46,623 nt of DNA from Streptomyces aureus (GTDB lineage Bacteria > Actinomycetota > Actinomycetes > Streptomycetales > Streptomycetaceae): positions 1-46,623 of the forward strand of contig NZ_JNZD01000038.1 in NCBI RefSeq assembly GCF_000725495.1, in the 5' to 3' direction. Position numbers and translations under genes: made by a program. Shown piece by piece: positions 7,647 through 16,278 of this stretch. How positions within the stretch are numbered: the stretch's first letter is position 1; the number at the start of each line of letters is the position of its first letter. Under the pieces are notes generated by a model. That model was not told where the DNA came from and searched no databases. It saw nothing but the letters and a program-made list of their open reading frames with translations.

Positions 7647-8884
7647 GCGGCGCGGGCGGGGGCGTGCGCAGCCGGGCCCGGGCGCTGGTCACCGGCATCG
7701 GCGTGGCCGCGCCCAACGGACTGGGTACCAAGGCCTGGTGGAGCGCCGCGCTGGAGGGCCGCAGCGGCATCGCCTCGATCACCCGCTTCGACGCCTCCGG
7801 CTACCCGGTGCGGATCGCGGGCGAGATCCGCGGCTTCGTCGACGAGGACCACATCCCCAGCCGCCTGCTCCCCTCCACCGACCGGGCAACCCGCCTGAGC
7901 CTGGTCGCGGCCAAGGAGGCCCTGGAGGACTCGGGTGCCGACCCGGCCGCGCTGCCCGGCCACCGGGCGGGCGTGATCACGGCCAGCTCCGCAGGCGGCA
8001 CCGAGTTCGGCCAGCGAGGGCTGGAGGCCTTGTGGGGCAAGGGCGCCCAGTACGTCAGCGCGTACCAGTCCTTCGCCTGGTTCCACGCGGCGGGAACCGC
8101 CGAGATCTCCATCCGGCACATGCTGCGCGGCCCCGCCTCCGCCATGGTCAGCGAACAGGCCGGCGGCATCGACACGCTCGCCCGCGCCCGGCGCGAGATC
8201 CGCAAGGGCGTGGGCCTCATGGTGAGCGGAGGCGTCGACTCGACGCTGTGCCCCTGGGGCTGGGCCGCGCACCTGGCGGACGGCCGGCTGAGCACCGACC
8301 CCGATCCGGCGCGGGCCTACCGGCCCTTCGACGCCGGGGCCCGCGGCCATGTCGTGGGCGAGGGCGGCGCGCTGCTGGTGCTGGAGGACGCGGCGGCCGC
8401 CACCGCGCGCGGCGCCGGCGGCTACGCCGTGGTGGCCGGGTGCGCGGCGACCTTCGACGGCGAGCCCGGGCAGGAGCGGCTCAAGGAGGCGGCCGAACTC
8501 GCTCTGGCCGACGCCCGGGTCAGACCGGACCAGGTGGACGTGGTGTTCGCCGACGGAGCCGGACAGCGGGCCGCCGACCGGGCCGAGGCCCAGGCGCTGG
8601 CCGCAGTGTTCGGGCCGCGCGGGGTGCCGGTGACCGCGCCGAAGTCGATGACGGGCCGGCTGGGCGCCGGGGGTTCCTCACTGGACCTGGCGGCGGCGGC
8701 GCTCGCGCTGCGCGACAAGGTGGTGCCCCCGACCACCGGGACGCGGCGACTGGCCGCGGACTGCCCGCTGGATCTGGTGACGGGCGCGGCGCGGGAGCTG
8801 CCCGGGCTGCGGACCGTGCTGGTGCTGGCGCGGGGCAGGGGCGGCTTCAACTCGGCCGCGGTGCTGCGGGCGGCCGATGCCTGA
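7643..8884 (+). CDS. Chain-length factor / KS-beta, first PKS set (CLF1)
   Basis: Encodes 413 residues, homologous to KS-alpha but with Gln172 in place of the catalytic Cys (VSEQAGGIDT), the normal state in a chain-length factor. That Gln is thought to help decarboxylate malonyl-ACP for priming, and the CLF sets polyketide length at its dimer tunnel. Other hallmarks are TGIGVAAPNGLGT at the N terminus and KSMTGRLGAGGS near the C terminus. Starts at the ATGA overlap with KS1. It is followed by a palindrome and about 1 kb without genes, so the coupled operon probably ends here. Confidence 0.96.
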   Translation: MSGAGGGVRSRARALVTGIGVAAPNGLGTKAWWSAALEGRSGIASITRFDASGYPVRIAGEIRGFVDEDHIPSRLLPSTDRATRLSLVAAKEALEDSGADPAALPGHRAGVITASSAGGTEFGQRGLEALWGKGAQYVSAYQSFAWFHAAGTAEISIRHMLRGPASAMVSEQAGGIDTLARARREIRKGVGLMVSGGVDSTLCPWGWAAHLADGRLSTDPDPARAYRPFDAGARGHVVGEGGALLVLEDAAAATARGAGGYAVVAGCAATFDGEPGQERLKEAAELALADARVRPDQVDVVFADGAGQRAADRAEAQALAAVFGPRGVPVTAPKSMTGRLGAGGSSLDLAAAALALRDKVVPPTTGTRRLAADCPLDLVTGAARELPGLRTVLVLARGRGGFNSAAVLRAADA

Positions 8885-9887
8885 CCCGGCCCGCGCAAGG
8901 GCGGGCCGGCCGGCCCGCCCGCGGACCGGCCGCCCGACGCACCGGCGCCGCGGGAACCGCACGCGCCGAAGAGACACAACACACGGACCGCTTCGAACCG
9001 GCTGAGCGCCCACGAGGCCGGACCGAGGATGCGCAACCGAGTCCCAGCCCCCCGCGCCGGCACGCCGCCCTCGTGGCGCGGGCATCGGGTCCGGCTCGCG
9101 CCGCAGCCGGCGCCGCGGCGGGCTCGGCGGCAGAACGGGCCGCATCCGGTCCGGGTGTCCCGGCAGGGCGCACCCCCCCAACGGGCGGCCGGGAGCCGGA
9201 CAGCCGTCCCTACCACTCCCTCCCACGCCGTGCGGCAGCCCGCCGCCTTCGCGCGGCGGGACGAAGCCGCAGGGCGCGCCGGCCGAGGGCTTCGGGGCCG
9301 GCGCCGCGTACCAGGAGCAAGCGTGAGCCCTGGTGCGCCCGGCCGCGGAAGTCCGGCACACCCCGGCGGCGCGCAGCCCGAAGCCGCCCACCAGGACGGG
9401 GGCGGCCGGGTGGACGGCGATCACGAGCCGGGCCGGGGAAGGGGGAGCTGCCCCGGGATGGCGAAGGCGTTGTCCATCAGGCCGGCGCACGTCTGGGATT
9501 TCGCCCGGACAGTCTCGGCGGCCGGGCTCGCGGACGGCTCGAGCGGCGGGGGACCGGCGGGGGACCGGGGCCTCCCGCGAGAGCGGCCTACGTCCAAAGG
9601 GCGAGGCCGGGCCCTCGGGTCGAGGCGGACGCGGCGGGCGGCTCGAGCCGTGCTCCAGCCGGGCCCGTGCGGTCCGCGAGCGGTTCCGGACAGTGTCGTG
9701 GACACGGCCGTCAACCCAGCGCCGCACGACACCGTCTGCCGGCCGCCCCCGGCGGCAGGCGGACAAGGTCGCCGGTGCGAGGCCACCGGCGCAGTGACGG
9801 CACCGTGCCGGGCGCAGGCCGCAGTCCGCCGCAGCCCGGACGCCGCCGGTCGGAGCCGGCCGGCGTACCAAAGAGGAGGTGTGGAAG
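8885..9887. other. Long gene-free region between CLF1 and the aromatase/cyclase
   Basis: About 1 kb. Open frames exist on both strands because of the high GC, but their translations are Arg/Pro/Gly/Ala-rich with no recognisable domain. An ACP gene is expected at this position in ordinary type II PKS clusters; I searched the translations for a carrier-protein DSL/ESL motif and saw none. It contains the palindrome at 8899-8920. A decayed gene cannot be ruled out. Confidence 0.6.
8899..8920. terminator. 22-bp perfect GC palindrome, possible terminator after CLF1
   Basis: The 22 bases are fully self-complementary (gggcgggccgg and its reverse complement with no loop), 15 bases after the CLF1 stop. 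In RNA it could form a very stable hairpin. Alternatively it is a dyad protein site. There is no T tract. Confidence 0.5.
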
Positions 9888-10844
9888 ATGTCGGATGCGC
9901 GCGTGCACCGCACGGTCCACGAAGTGATCGCGGCGGCCCCGGCCGGAGTGATGTACGGGCTGATCGCGGACGCCACCCGGTGGCCGCTGTTCTTCCAGCC
10001 CTGCGTCCACGTCGAGCAGCTCGACTTCGACGGGCAGCGGGAGCGGCTGCGCATGTGGGTCACCGCGGGCGAGAGCGTCAAGTCCTGGGTGTCCAGCCGG
10101 CACCTGGACGTGGAGCGGCTGCGCGTGGAGTTCACCCATGACCTGCCCGCCGCGCCCACACGGTCCATGAGCGGCGTGTGGACGGTGGTGCCGCTGGGGG
10201 AGTACGCCTCCAAGGTGACCCTGCAGCACGCCTTCACCGTCGCCCGTGACGTGCCGGCGGACGTGGCCTGGGTCGAGCAGGTCACCCGCGACAACAGCCG
10301 CGCCCAGCTGGACCGGTTGGCCGAGCTCGCCGAGCGCTGGACGCGTCTGGACGACCTGGTGTGGTCCTTCGAGGACACCGTACGGGTCAACGCCCCCGGC
10401 GAGCCGGTGTTCGACTTCCTGTACCGGGTGCGGGACTGGCCGGCCGAACTCCCGCACGTCAACCGGGCCGACCTGGTCGAGGACGAGCCGGGGGTACAAC
10501 TGCTGTCCATGGGCAGCCTGTCCCTGGACGGCGGCGCGCACAGCACCGAATCGGTGCGCATCTGCTTCCCGGCCACCCAGCGCATCTGCTACAAGCAGAC
10601 CCGGACCTCGCCCCTGCTGGCCGCGCACACCGGCGAGTGGTCGATCGAGCCCGACGAGGGCGGGGTGAACCTGACGGCCCGGCACAGCGTGCTGCTGTGC
10701 GAGGAGAACATGCACAGCGTGCTGGGCGAGGACACCGACGCGGTGAGTGCCGGCCGGCACGTGCGCGAGGCGATGGGCCAGGCAAGCCTGTCCGTACTGC
10801 GCCACGCCGCGCAGTACGCCATCGACTCGATCCACGTCCTGTGA
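9888..10844 (+). CDS. Two-domain aromatase/cyclase, first set
   Basis: Encodes 318 residues made of two START/Bet v1-like halves (about 1-150 and 160-318), as in ActVII/JadD-type aromatase/cyclases that close and aromatise the first ring of a C9-reduced polyketide. The two halves show the characteristic W(P)LFF / WPAELPH and HTGEWSIEPDEGG segments. The ATG at 9888 is chosen for its GAGGAGG at 9873-9879; an in-frame GTG at 9879 lies on the Shine-Dalgarno itself. It shares many positions with the second aromatase/cyclase at 23438 (for example HTGEW, KQ(T/V), LPHV), so they are paralogues. The stop overlaps the GTG start of the next gene. Its natural partner would be a ketoreductase, but none is encoded in this block. 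Confidence 0.93.
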   Translation: MSDARVHRTVHEVIAAAPAGVMYGLIADATRWPLFFQPCVHVEQLDFDGQRERLRMWVTAGESVKSWVSSRHLDVERLRVEFTHDLPAAPTRSMSGVWTVVPLGEYASKVTLQHAFTVARDVPADVAWVEQVTRDNSRAQLDRLAELAERWTRLDDLVWSFEDTVRVNAPGEPVFDFLYRVRDWPAELPHVNRADLVEDEPGVQLLSMGSLSLDGGAHSTESVRICFPATQRICYKQTRTSPLLAAHTGEWSIEPDEGGVNLTARHSVLLCEENMHSVLGEDTDAVSAGRHVREAMGQASLSVLRHAAQYAIDSIHVL

Positions 10845-12625
10845 CCGCGCTCCAGGACACCACGGCCCCCGTACGGGACACCCACGCCCCCGTACGGGAC
10901 GAAGGTGAGGCGGCGCCCGCGTCCGAGCGCGCCGCCCGGCTGGAGGCGGCCCTCGGCGACCCCCTCGATCCGGACAACCCGCACGGACACCTGGCGCTGC
11001 TGCGCGCCGACGAGGCCCGCGACGCGCCCGCGGCCACCGAGGCACTGCTCGCCGAGGCGGGCCTGGGCGCCGAGTTCGTCCCCTGCGACCTCGGCGGCCG
11101 GCTCACCGACCTGGAGGAACTCGCCCGGGTACTGCGCCCGTTGTTCCGCCGCGATCTCGCGCTCGGCTACGGATTCGGCATCACCTCGCTCTTCGCCGCC
11201 TGCGCGGTGTGGACCGCGGGTGACGAGCCGCAGCGCCGGGCGCTGGCCGCGCACCTCCTTGACGGCGGCCGGGTCACGATCGTGCACCGCGAGGTGGCGC
11301 ACGCCAACGCCATCCTGCGCAACGAGGTCGCGGCCGAGCCCGGCCCGGACGGCGGCTGGGTGCTCAACGGGCACAAGGACACGGTCATCAACGCCCACCG
11401 CGCCGAGGCCTTCGTCGTGTACGCGCGCACCGCGCGCGAGGAGGGCCCGCGCAGCCACTCCGTGCTGCTGCTCGGCCCCCAGCCGCCCGCCTCGGGCGAG
11501 GTGCGCAGGCTCGGCAGGGTCGAGATGCCGGGCATGCGCGGCGCCCACTTCTCCGGACTCGAATTCGCCGATGTGGCCGCGGGACCCGAGGCGCTGGTCG
11601 GCGAGGCCGGCGAAGGGGTGTCGCTGGCGCTGCGCAGCTTCCAGATCAGCCACTGCCTGATCCCGGGCGTGGTGCTGGCCGGCGTGGACAGCGTGCTGCG
11701 CCAGGCGGTGCGCGCGGCCGTGGAGAACCGGCCCGACAAGCGGCCTGCCCGCCGGTGGCACAAGGTGCTCGCCGGGGTCTTCGCGGACCTGCTGGCCTGC
11801 GACAGCATGGCCGTCACCGGACTGCGGGCGATGAGCCTGCTGCCGGAGGACTCCTACCTGCTGGCCGCCGCGGTCAAGTACACGATGCCGGACCTGCTGC
11901 GCGAGGACCTGGAGGAGCTGGCGACCGTGCTCGGCGCCCGCGGCTACGACCGCGGGCCGCTGCACGGCGGCTTCCAAAAGCTCGTACGGGACCTGCCGGT
12001 GGCCGGGCTCGGACACGCGGGGACGGCCGTGTGCCAGGCGGTGCTGGTGCCGCAGCTGCCGGCGCTGGCGCGCACGGCGTGGTTCCGTACACCGGAGCCG
12101 CCGGCACAGCTGTTCGAACCGGGGGCGCCGTTGCCCCCGTTCGACCACCGGCGCCTCGCGCACTGCGGTACGGACGACCTGCTGACGGCGACCCTGGTCG
12201 GCGCGGCGGGCCGGCTGGCGAAGCGGCGCCGCGGGTACGCCGACGGGTCGCCGCACGCGACGCTGGCCAGGCTCGCGCAGGCGTTCGTGGCGGAGCTGCG
12301 GGTGCTCAGGGCGCGGTGCGCCGCGCTGAGCGCGCCGGCCGGCGGCACCGGATTCGATGCCCAGGCCTGCGCGCTGGCCGACCGGTACGCGCTGGTGCTC
12401 GCGGCGGCCGCGGTACTGGGCATGTGGGAGGGGCAGGCCGGGACCGGATCGTTCCTGGAGGAGCCCGCCTGGGCCGTGCTCGCGCTGAGCCGGATCGCAC
12501 GGCGGCTGGGTGCGGTGGTGCCCGACCTTCCCCCAAGCGTGGTGGGCTCGGTGCTCGGTGAGGTGCTGGAGCGGTGCCGGCAGGGACGGAGCCTGGACCT
12601 GTACGGGACGGCGCTGGCGGGCTGA
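10841..12625 (+). CDS. Acyl-CoA dehydrogenase-like flavoprotein
   Basis: Encodes 594 residues, longer than the roughly 380-400 of classical acyl-CoA dehydrogenases. The middle part (about residues 140-270) has the ACAD beta-domain pattern (TIVHREVAHANAILRNEV, GGWVLNGHKDTVINAHRAEAFVVYART, RVEMPGMRGAHFSGLEF). The C-terminal half is helical (LGARGYDRG, GMWEGQAG) and is larger than usual. I could not place a catalytic Glu with confidence. The GTG start overlaps the aromatase/cyclase stop, so the two are co-translated and probably act on the same carrier-bound chain, for example desaturating, oxidising or hydroxylating it. Acyl-ACP oxidation to prepare a starter unit is an inference only. Confidence 0.82.
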   Translation: MTALQDTTAPVRDTHAPVRDEGEAAPASERAARLEAALGDPLDPDNPHGHLALLRADEARDAPAATEALLAEAGLGAEFVPCDLGGRLTDLEELARVLRPLFRRDLALGYGFGITSLFAACAVWTAGDEPQRRALAAHLLDGGRVTIVHREVAHANAILRNEVAAEPGPDGGWVLNGHKDTVINAHRAEAFVVYARTAREEGPRSHSVLLLGPQPPASGEVRRLGRVEMPGMRGAHFSGLEFADVAAGPEALVGEAGEGVSLALRSFQISHCLIPGVVLAGVDSVLRQAVRAAVENRPDKRPARRWHKVLAGVFADLLACDSMAVTGLRAMSLLPEDSYLLAAAVKYTMPDLLREDLEELATVLGARGYDRGPLHGGFQKLVRDLPVAGLGHAGTAVCQAVLVPQLPALARTAWFRTPEPPAQLFEPGAPLPPFDHRRLAHCGTDDLLTATLVGAAGRLAKRRRGYADGSPHATLARLAQAFVAELRVLRARCAALSAPAGGTGFDAQACALADRYALVLAAAAVLGMWEGQAGTGSFLEEPAWAVLALSRIARRLGAVVPDLPPSVVGSVLGEVLERCRQGRSLDLYGTALAG

Positions 12626-12757
12626 GGCGTGCGGTGACCCCGCCCGCCCGCGGGCCGGGGCACCCAAGACGTGTCGGGGCGGTGGACGAACGCCCCGGCC
12701 AGATCGCCGTCCGCCCCGCGGGACCGGGACGGACGGCACTACCCGCAGGAGACGACG

Positions 12758-13579
12758 ATGGACCAGGTGAGATGCGCCGCCCCCCTTCGTGTGCCGCGGC
12801 CGCACGGTCCGTGGCAGGGAGTGAAGGAGAACCTGACCGGGCTCGGCAACGCGGTGGTCCACACGACCTGGAGCGAATGGCTGCCCAGCGTGCTGACCAC
12901 ACCCCGGCTGCGCGAGCTGCTCGGACCGGACTGGGACCGCTACCGGCGTACCCCCGACGCCACCGTGCGCTACCGCTTCGCGGCCGCCCGACTGCTCATC
13001 AAGTACACGGCGGCGGCGGCGCTCGGCATCCCGCCGGAGTACCTCGACCTGGCCTACCGGCTGGGAGGGCGCCCCTATCTGCGCGGCTTCGACCAGATCG
13101 AGCTGAGCCTGTCCCACACCGGCGACCTGATGGCCGTCGGGCTGAGCCGCACCGGACGGATCGGCGTGGACGTGGAGCCGGCCGGCCGCAACGTACGCCT
13201 GGAGCTGCTGGAGGCGCAGATCCTGACCCCGGCCGAGGTGGCGGAGATCGCCGGTCTGCCAAAGGCGCAGCGGGTCCCGTACGCGCTGAAGCTGTGGACC
13301 CTCAAGGAGGCGTACAGCAAGGCGCTCGGGCAGGGACTGCGGCTGGGCTTCAAGGAGTTCGGCTTCAAGGAGTCCGGCCCGACGGGCGCACGGCTGCACG
13401 CCGCGGACGGCAGCGCGGCGACCCGGGGGGAGTGGGGCTTTGCCACGCATCCGGTGATGGGCCGCTACCTGCTGAGCACGGCCTGCCACGACGCGGGGCT
13501 GTCCACCGCGGACGACACCTCGGTGGGGACCATGCTCGACCGGGGGTTCCTGTCGGCGATGAACCAGAGCGCCGGCTGA
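12758..13579 (+). CDS. Sfp-type 4'-phosphopantetheinyl transferase
   Basis: Encodes 273 residues. It transfers the phosphopantetheine arm from CoA to the serine of carrier proteins. The Mg-binding motif GVDVE is at residues 136-140 and the KEA motif WTLKEAYSKA at 180-189, with LSLSHTGD near 117. ATG 12758 has AGGAG upstream and begins just before the conserved part; a longer frame opening at 12671 adds unconserved residues. Finding a PPTase inside an aromatic PKS cluster is not the rule, since a housekeeping enzyme usually serves. Its place between an ACAD-like gene and a condensation protein suggests it serves carrier proteins linked to this block. Confidence 0.94.
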   Translation: MDQVRCAAPLRVPRPHGPWQGVKENLTGLGNAVVHTTWSEWLPSVLTTPRLRELLGPDWDRYRRTPDATVRYRFAAARLLIKYTAAAALGIPPEYLDLAYRLGGRPYLRGFDQIELSLSHTGDLMAVGLSRTGRIGVDVEPAGRNVRLELLEAQILTPAEVAEIAGLPKAQRVPYALKLWTLKEAYSKALGQGLRLGFKEFGFKESGPTGARLHAADGSAATRGEWGFATHPVMGRYLLSTACHDAGLSTADDTSVGTMLDRGFLSAMNQSAG

Positions 13580-13774
13580 ACCGCGGCCCGGGTCCGGGGC
13601 CCCAGGCGCTCTGCGGCGCACCTCGAGGCGTACCAGCGCTGTGCCAGCCTTCCGGCAGCGGGGTGCTCCACAGTGGAACCGGGAGTGCCGCGCCCCCGGG
13701 CGCCCCGCTCTCCGGGCCCTCCGGCGTTCCGGGCGCCCCGTAGCCGATGACCCGGACCGAAGGAGGGCGACCAC

Positions 13775-15262
13775 ATGGCCAGGCCGAGCCGCCCGCGCAC
13801 GGGCCGGCAACGAGGCGGTCGCCGGGCGGACTCCGCCCTGCCGCTGACCTGGTGGCAGCACGACCTGCTGCTGGACTCGCTGGAGCACCGCGGCACCGGC
13901 CGCCACGTCGAACAGCTGTCCTGGCGCTGGTGCGGACCGCTGGACACCGAGCGGTTCACCGCGGCCTGGCAGTCCGTCACCGACCGGGAGACGGTGCTGC
14001 GCGCCGCCGTCGACTGGCAGCCGCGGCCGCGCGTGGTCCTGCACGAGCGGGCCGCCGTCGAGGTCGTACGCCACCAAGCCGGCGGCGTCGACTGGGACGA
14101 GCTGGTGGAACGCGACCGGCTGCGCGGCTTCGACCTGCGCGGCCCGGGACCGCTGCGGGTCACCCTGGTCGACGACCCGGCGCCCGCCGCGCCCGCCACG
14201 CGTGTGCTGCTCACCTTCCACCACGCCCTGCTGGACGCCTGGAGCGTGTTCGTCCTCCTGGACGAGTTCTACCGGGCCTATCTGGCCGGCGGCGCGCTGC
14301 CCGGAGGGGAGAGGCGGCCCGACATCCGCGACTGGGCGCGCTGGCTGGAACACCAGGACCCGGGCCCGGCACGGGAGTTCTGGACCCGGACGGTACCCGA
14401 GGGCGCGCTTGCCGTGCTGCCCGCCGCGCCCGGCCCGGACACCCTGGAGAGCGGCTGCGGCCGCGCCGAGGCGCGCCTGTCGGCCCGGGAGGCCGAGCGG
14501 CTGTACCGCTGGGCCGCGGCCCAGGCGGTGCCCGACTCCAGTGCACTGCAGGCGGTCTGGGCGATGCTGCTGTATCGCGGCGCGGGCCTGAGCGGCCCCG
14601 CGCAGGTCGGATTCGGCGTCACCGTCTCGGGGCGCGGCATCGCCCTGGAGGCCGTCGAGCGGCTGCCCGCGCCGATGCGCAACTGCCTGCCGATGTCCGT
14701 CCAGATCGACCCGGCGCACCGGCTGGGGCGGCTGCTGACGGTGCTGCGCGACCGCGCGCTGGACATGGCGGCCTACGAGTGGGTCTCCGCCGGGCAGATC
14801 CACGAGTGGACCGGCCGGGCCACGGGCGGCGGGCCGCTGCTGGCGAGCCTGGTGGCCGTCGCGAGCGTGCCCCGCCCGCCGCGGGAGCTGCGCGCCGATC
14901 TGGCCGGCCACGGCGTGCGGATCGAGCCGCTGTACGCGAGCGGTGCGCACACCGCCTTCCCCGTGGCCCTGCTCACGCAGCGCGGGCCCGACGGCTCGCT
15001 GACGCTGACCGCCGCGCACGACCGGTCCCGGATGTCCGCAGCCGACGCCCTCCGTCTGGTCGGCCACTGCGCGCGGCTGCTGCGCGAACTGCCCGCCACC
15101 GGCGCCGAGACGACGCTCGCCCAGGTGCTCGCCGTCCTCGAGGGGGACGAGCCGCCGCGGATCGCCCGGCGGCGCGGCTCCGCCGCTCAGCGCGCGGCCC
15201 GCTTGCGCCTTCACTCGATCGGTGAGCGATCCGGCGTCGAGTGGATCCCTAGTGGGTCTTGA
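13775..15262 (+). CDS. Free-standing NRPS-type condensation protein
   Basis: Encodes 495 residues covering one condensation-domain fold. The catalytic motif is present as HHALLDAWS at residues 149-157 (second His the likely base), and the C1-like LPLTWWQHDLLLDSL lies near residue 22. Such stand-alone enzymes join a carrier- or CoA-bound acyl group to an amine or alcohol, giving amides or esters. No adenylation or carrier domain is attached. RBS GGAGGG precedes ATG 13775. The neighbours (PPTase, ACAD-like protein) point to an acyl donor made by the first PKS block; the acceptor is unknown. One possible acceptor is a hydroxyl or hydrazine nitrogen of the angucycline. The N-terminal 20 residues are Arg-rich. 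Confidence 0.88.
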   Translation: MARPSRPRTGRQRGGRRADSALPLTWWQHDLLLDSLEHRGTGRHVEQLSWRWCGPLDTERFTAAWQSVTDRETVLRAAVDWQPRPRVVLHERAAVEVVRHQAGGVDWDELVERDRLRGFDLRGPGPLRVTLVDDPAPAAPATRVLLTFHHALLDAWSVFVLLDEFYRAYLAGGALPGGERRPDIRDWARWLEHQDPGPAREFWTRTVPEGALAVLPAAPGPDTLESGCGRAEARLSAREAERLYRWAAAQAVPDSSALQAVWAMLLYRGAGLSGPAQVGFGVTVSGRGIALEAVERLPAPMRNCLPMSVQIDPAHRLGRLLTVLRDRALDMAAYEWVSAGQIHEWTGRATGGGPLLASLVAVASVPRPPRELRADLAGHGVRIEPLYASGAHTAFPVALLTQRGPDGSLTLTAAHDRSRMSAADALRLVGHCARLLRELPATGAETTLAQVLAVLEGDEPPRIARRRGSAAQRAARLRLHSIGERSGVEWIPSGS

Positions 15263-15296
15263 CACCGTGGGGCGACGCATCGTGAAGGAGCCGCCC

Positions 15297-15455
15297 ATGT
15301 TCACCTACGACATCAGGCAGGATTTCCGGGAGGTCGAGATGTTCTTCTTCGGCCTGGTCCCGGTGGAGCTCGCGCCGCCGCTGCGGCTGGCCGGCGTGGA
15401 CGAGGACGACGCGGAGTTCTTCAAGGAGTCCGCCATCGTCCGCGGTATCGACTAG
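15297..15455 (+). CDS. 52-residue acidic peptide, unknown
   Basis: Short gene with a good Shine-Dalgarno (gaaggag, 15283-15289) seven bases before ATG 15297, beginning 35 bases after the condensation gene stop. The peptide has about 12 acidic and 5 basic residues, an aromatic-rich centre (VEMFFFGLVPVEL) and an acidic second half (VDEDDAEFFKES). It has no Cys, no signal peptide and no carrier-protein serine motif, so it is not an ACP. The spacing, RBS and composition support a real gene, co-transcribed with the condensation protein. It could be a partner or adaptor peptide, or less likely a peptide precursor. No family recognised. Confidence 0.6.
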   Translation: MFTYDIRQDFREVEMFFFGLVPVELAPPLRLAGVDEDDAEFFKESAIVRGID

Positions 15456-15768
15456 GACCTGTCCGGCAGCCCATGCCCCGGGACGCGGGACGCGGGACGC
15501 GGGGCGCGGACCGGGCCGTCAGCACCCCCCCCGGCCGGCCCGCCCCCCGCGGGCGGCCCATGGCTCGAAACCGGATGGTTCCGGGCGGGACGCGATCCAT
15601 CGCGCAGCCCCGCTCCAGCCCCGCTCCAGCGGTCTTTTGCACGCTGCCCGCCCGGGCCCGGGCCGCCCGGCGGACCGGTTCGGCCGCCGCCGGGTCCGCC
15701 CCCGTGCCCGGCAGCGCCGCCGGCCCCGCCGCGGCCGGCGAGCACCGGCGAGAGAAAGGAATCACCCG
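15456..15768. other. Gene-free stretch before the PNPOx-like gene
   Basis: About 310 bases, very GC-rich, with a run of short imperfect repeats (gggacgc units near 15479-15503). Nothing protein-like is seen. Confidence 0.6.
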
Positions 15769-16188
15769 ATGCCGCTGTCGAAGCAGCGCGCCGGCGCACC
15801 GTGGGTGTCGCCCTCGGTCGAGGCGTTTCTCGACGACCCCGAGCACGTGGGCGTGCTCACCACCGTCAGGCCCGACGGGACGCTGCACACGGCGCCCGTA
15901 CGGTTCACCTGGGACAAGGCGGCCGGCCTTGTCCGGGTCATGACCGTCGCCTCCTCGCGCAAGGCGCGCAACCTGCTGGCCGGCCCCGGCGGCCGGGTGG
16001 CGATCTGCCAGGTGCAGGGCTTCACCTGGGTCACGCTGGAGGGCTCCGCCACGGTGGTGCGCGAACCCGGGCGGGTGGCCGAGGGAGCCGAGCGGTACGC
16101 CAGGCGGTACCTCTCGGCGCCGCCCAACCCGCCCGGCCGGGTGGTGATCGAGATCGAGGTCGACCGGGTACTGACCCTCAACACCTGA
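15769..16188 (+). CDS. PNPOx-fold F420/flavin-binding oxidoreductase
   Basis: Encodes 139 residues of the pyridoxamine-phosphate-oxidase-like split-barrel family (PPOX class). Family features are VGVLTTVRPDGTLHTAPV near residues 27-45, RKARNLLAGPGGRVAICQV, and WVTLEGSATVV. Actinobacterial members mostly bind F420 or a flavin and reduce small substrates; some act in antibiotic pathways. ATG 15769 is preceded by gaaagga. It is followed by a perfect hairpin terminator. It could supply a reduction step or reduced cofactor to the oxygenases, but the substrate cannot be told from sequence. Confidence 0.85.
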   Translation: MPLSKQRAGAPWVSPSVEAFLDDPEHVGVLTTVRPDGTLHTAPVRFTWDKAAGLVRVMTVASSRKARNLLAGPGGRVAICQVQGFTWVTLEGSATVVREPGRVAEGAERYARRYLSAPPNPPGRVVIEIEVDRVLTLNT

Positions 16189-16223
16189 GCAGTACCCGCG
16201 CACCACCGCGGCCCCGGCACCCG

Positions 16224-16262
16224 AGCGCGCGGCGGCAGCCTTCCCGGCTGCCGCCGCGCGCT
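16224..16262. terminator. Bidirectional terminator between PNPOx-like and SnoaL-like genes
   Basis: Perfect inverted repeat with 17-bp arms (16224-16240 and 16246-16262) and a 5-base loop ttccc. It sits between two convergent genes ending at 16188 (+) and 16279 (-). Confidence 0.85.
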
Positions 16263-16278
16263 CACCCGTCTCGCGCGC

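Noticed and set aside
8678..10585. Long minus-strand open frames opposite CLF1, the gap and the aromatase
   Set aside because: They are antisense shadows of high-GC genes with low-complexity Pro/Arg composition and no domains.
10589..15304. A 1571-residue minus-strand open frame
   Set aside because: It lies opposite five well-supported plus-strand genes with clear motifs; the translation is repetitive and has no family.
15297..15455. The small acidic gene as a missing ACP for the first PKS
   Set aside because: Too short (52 residues) and without the Asp/Glu-Ser-Leu attachment motif.
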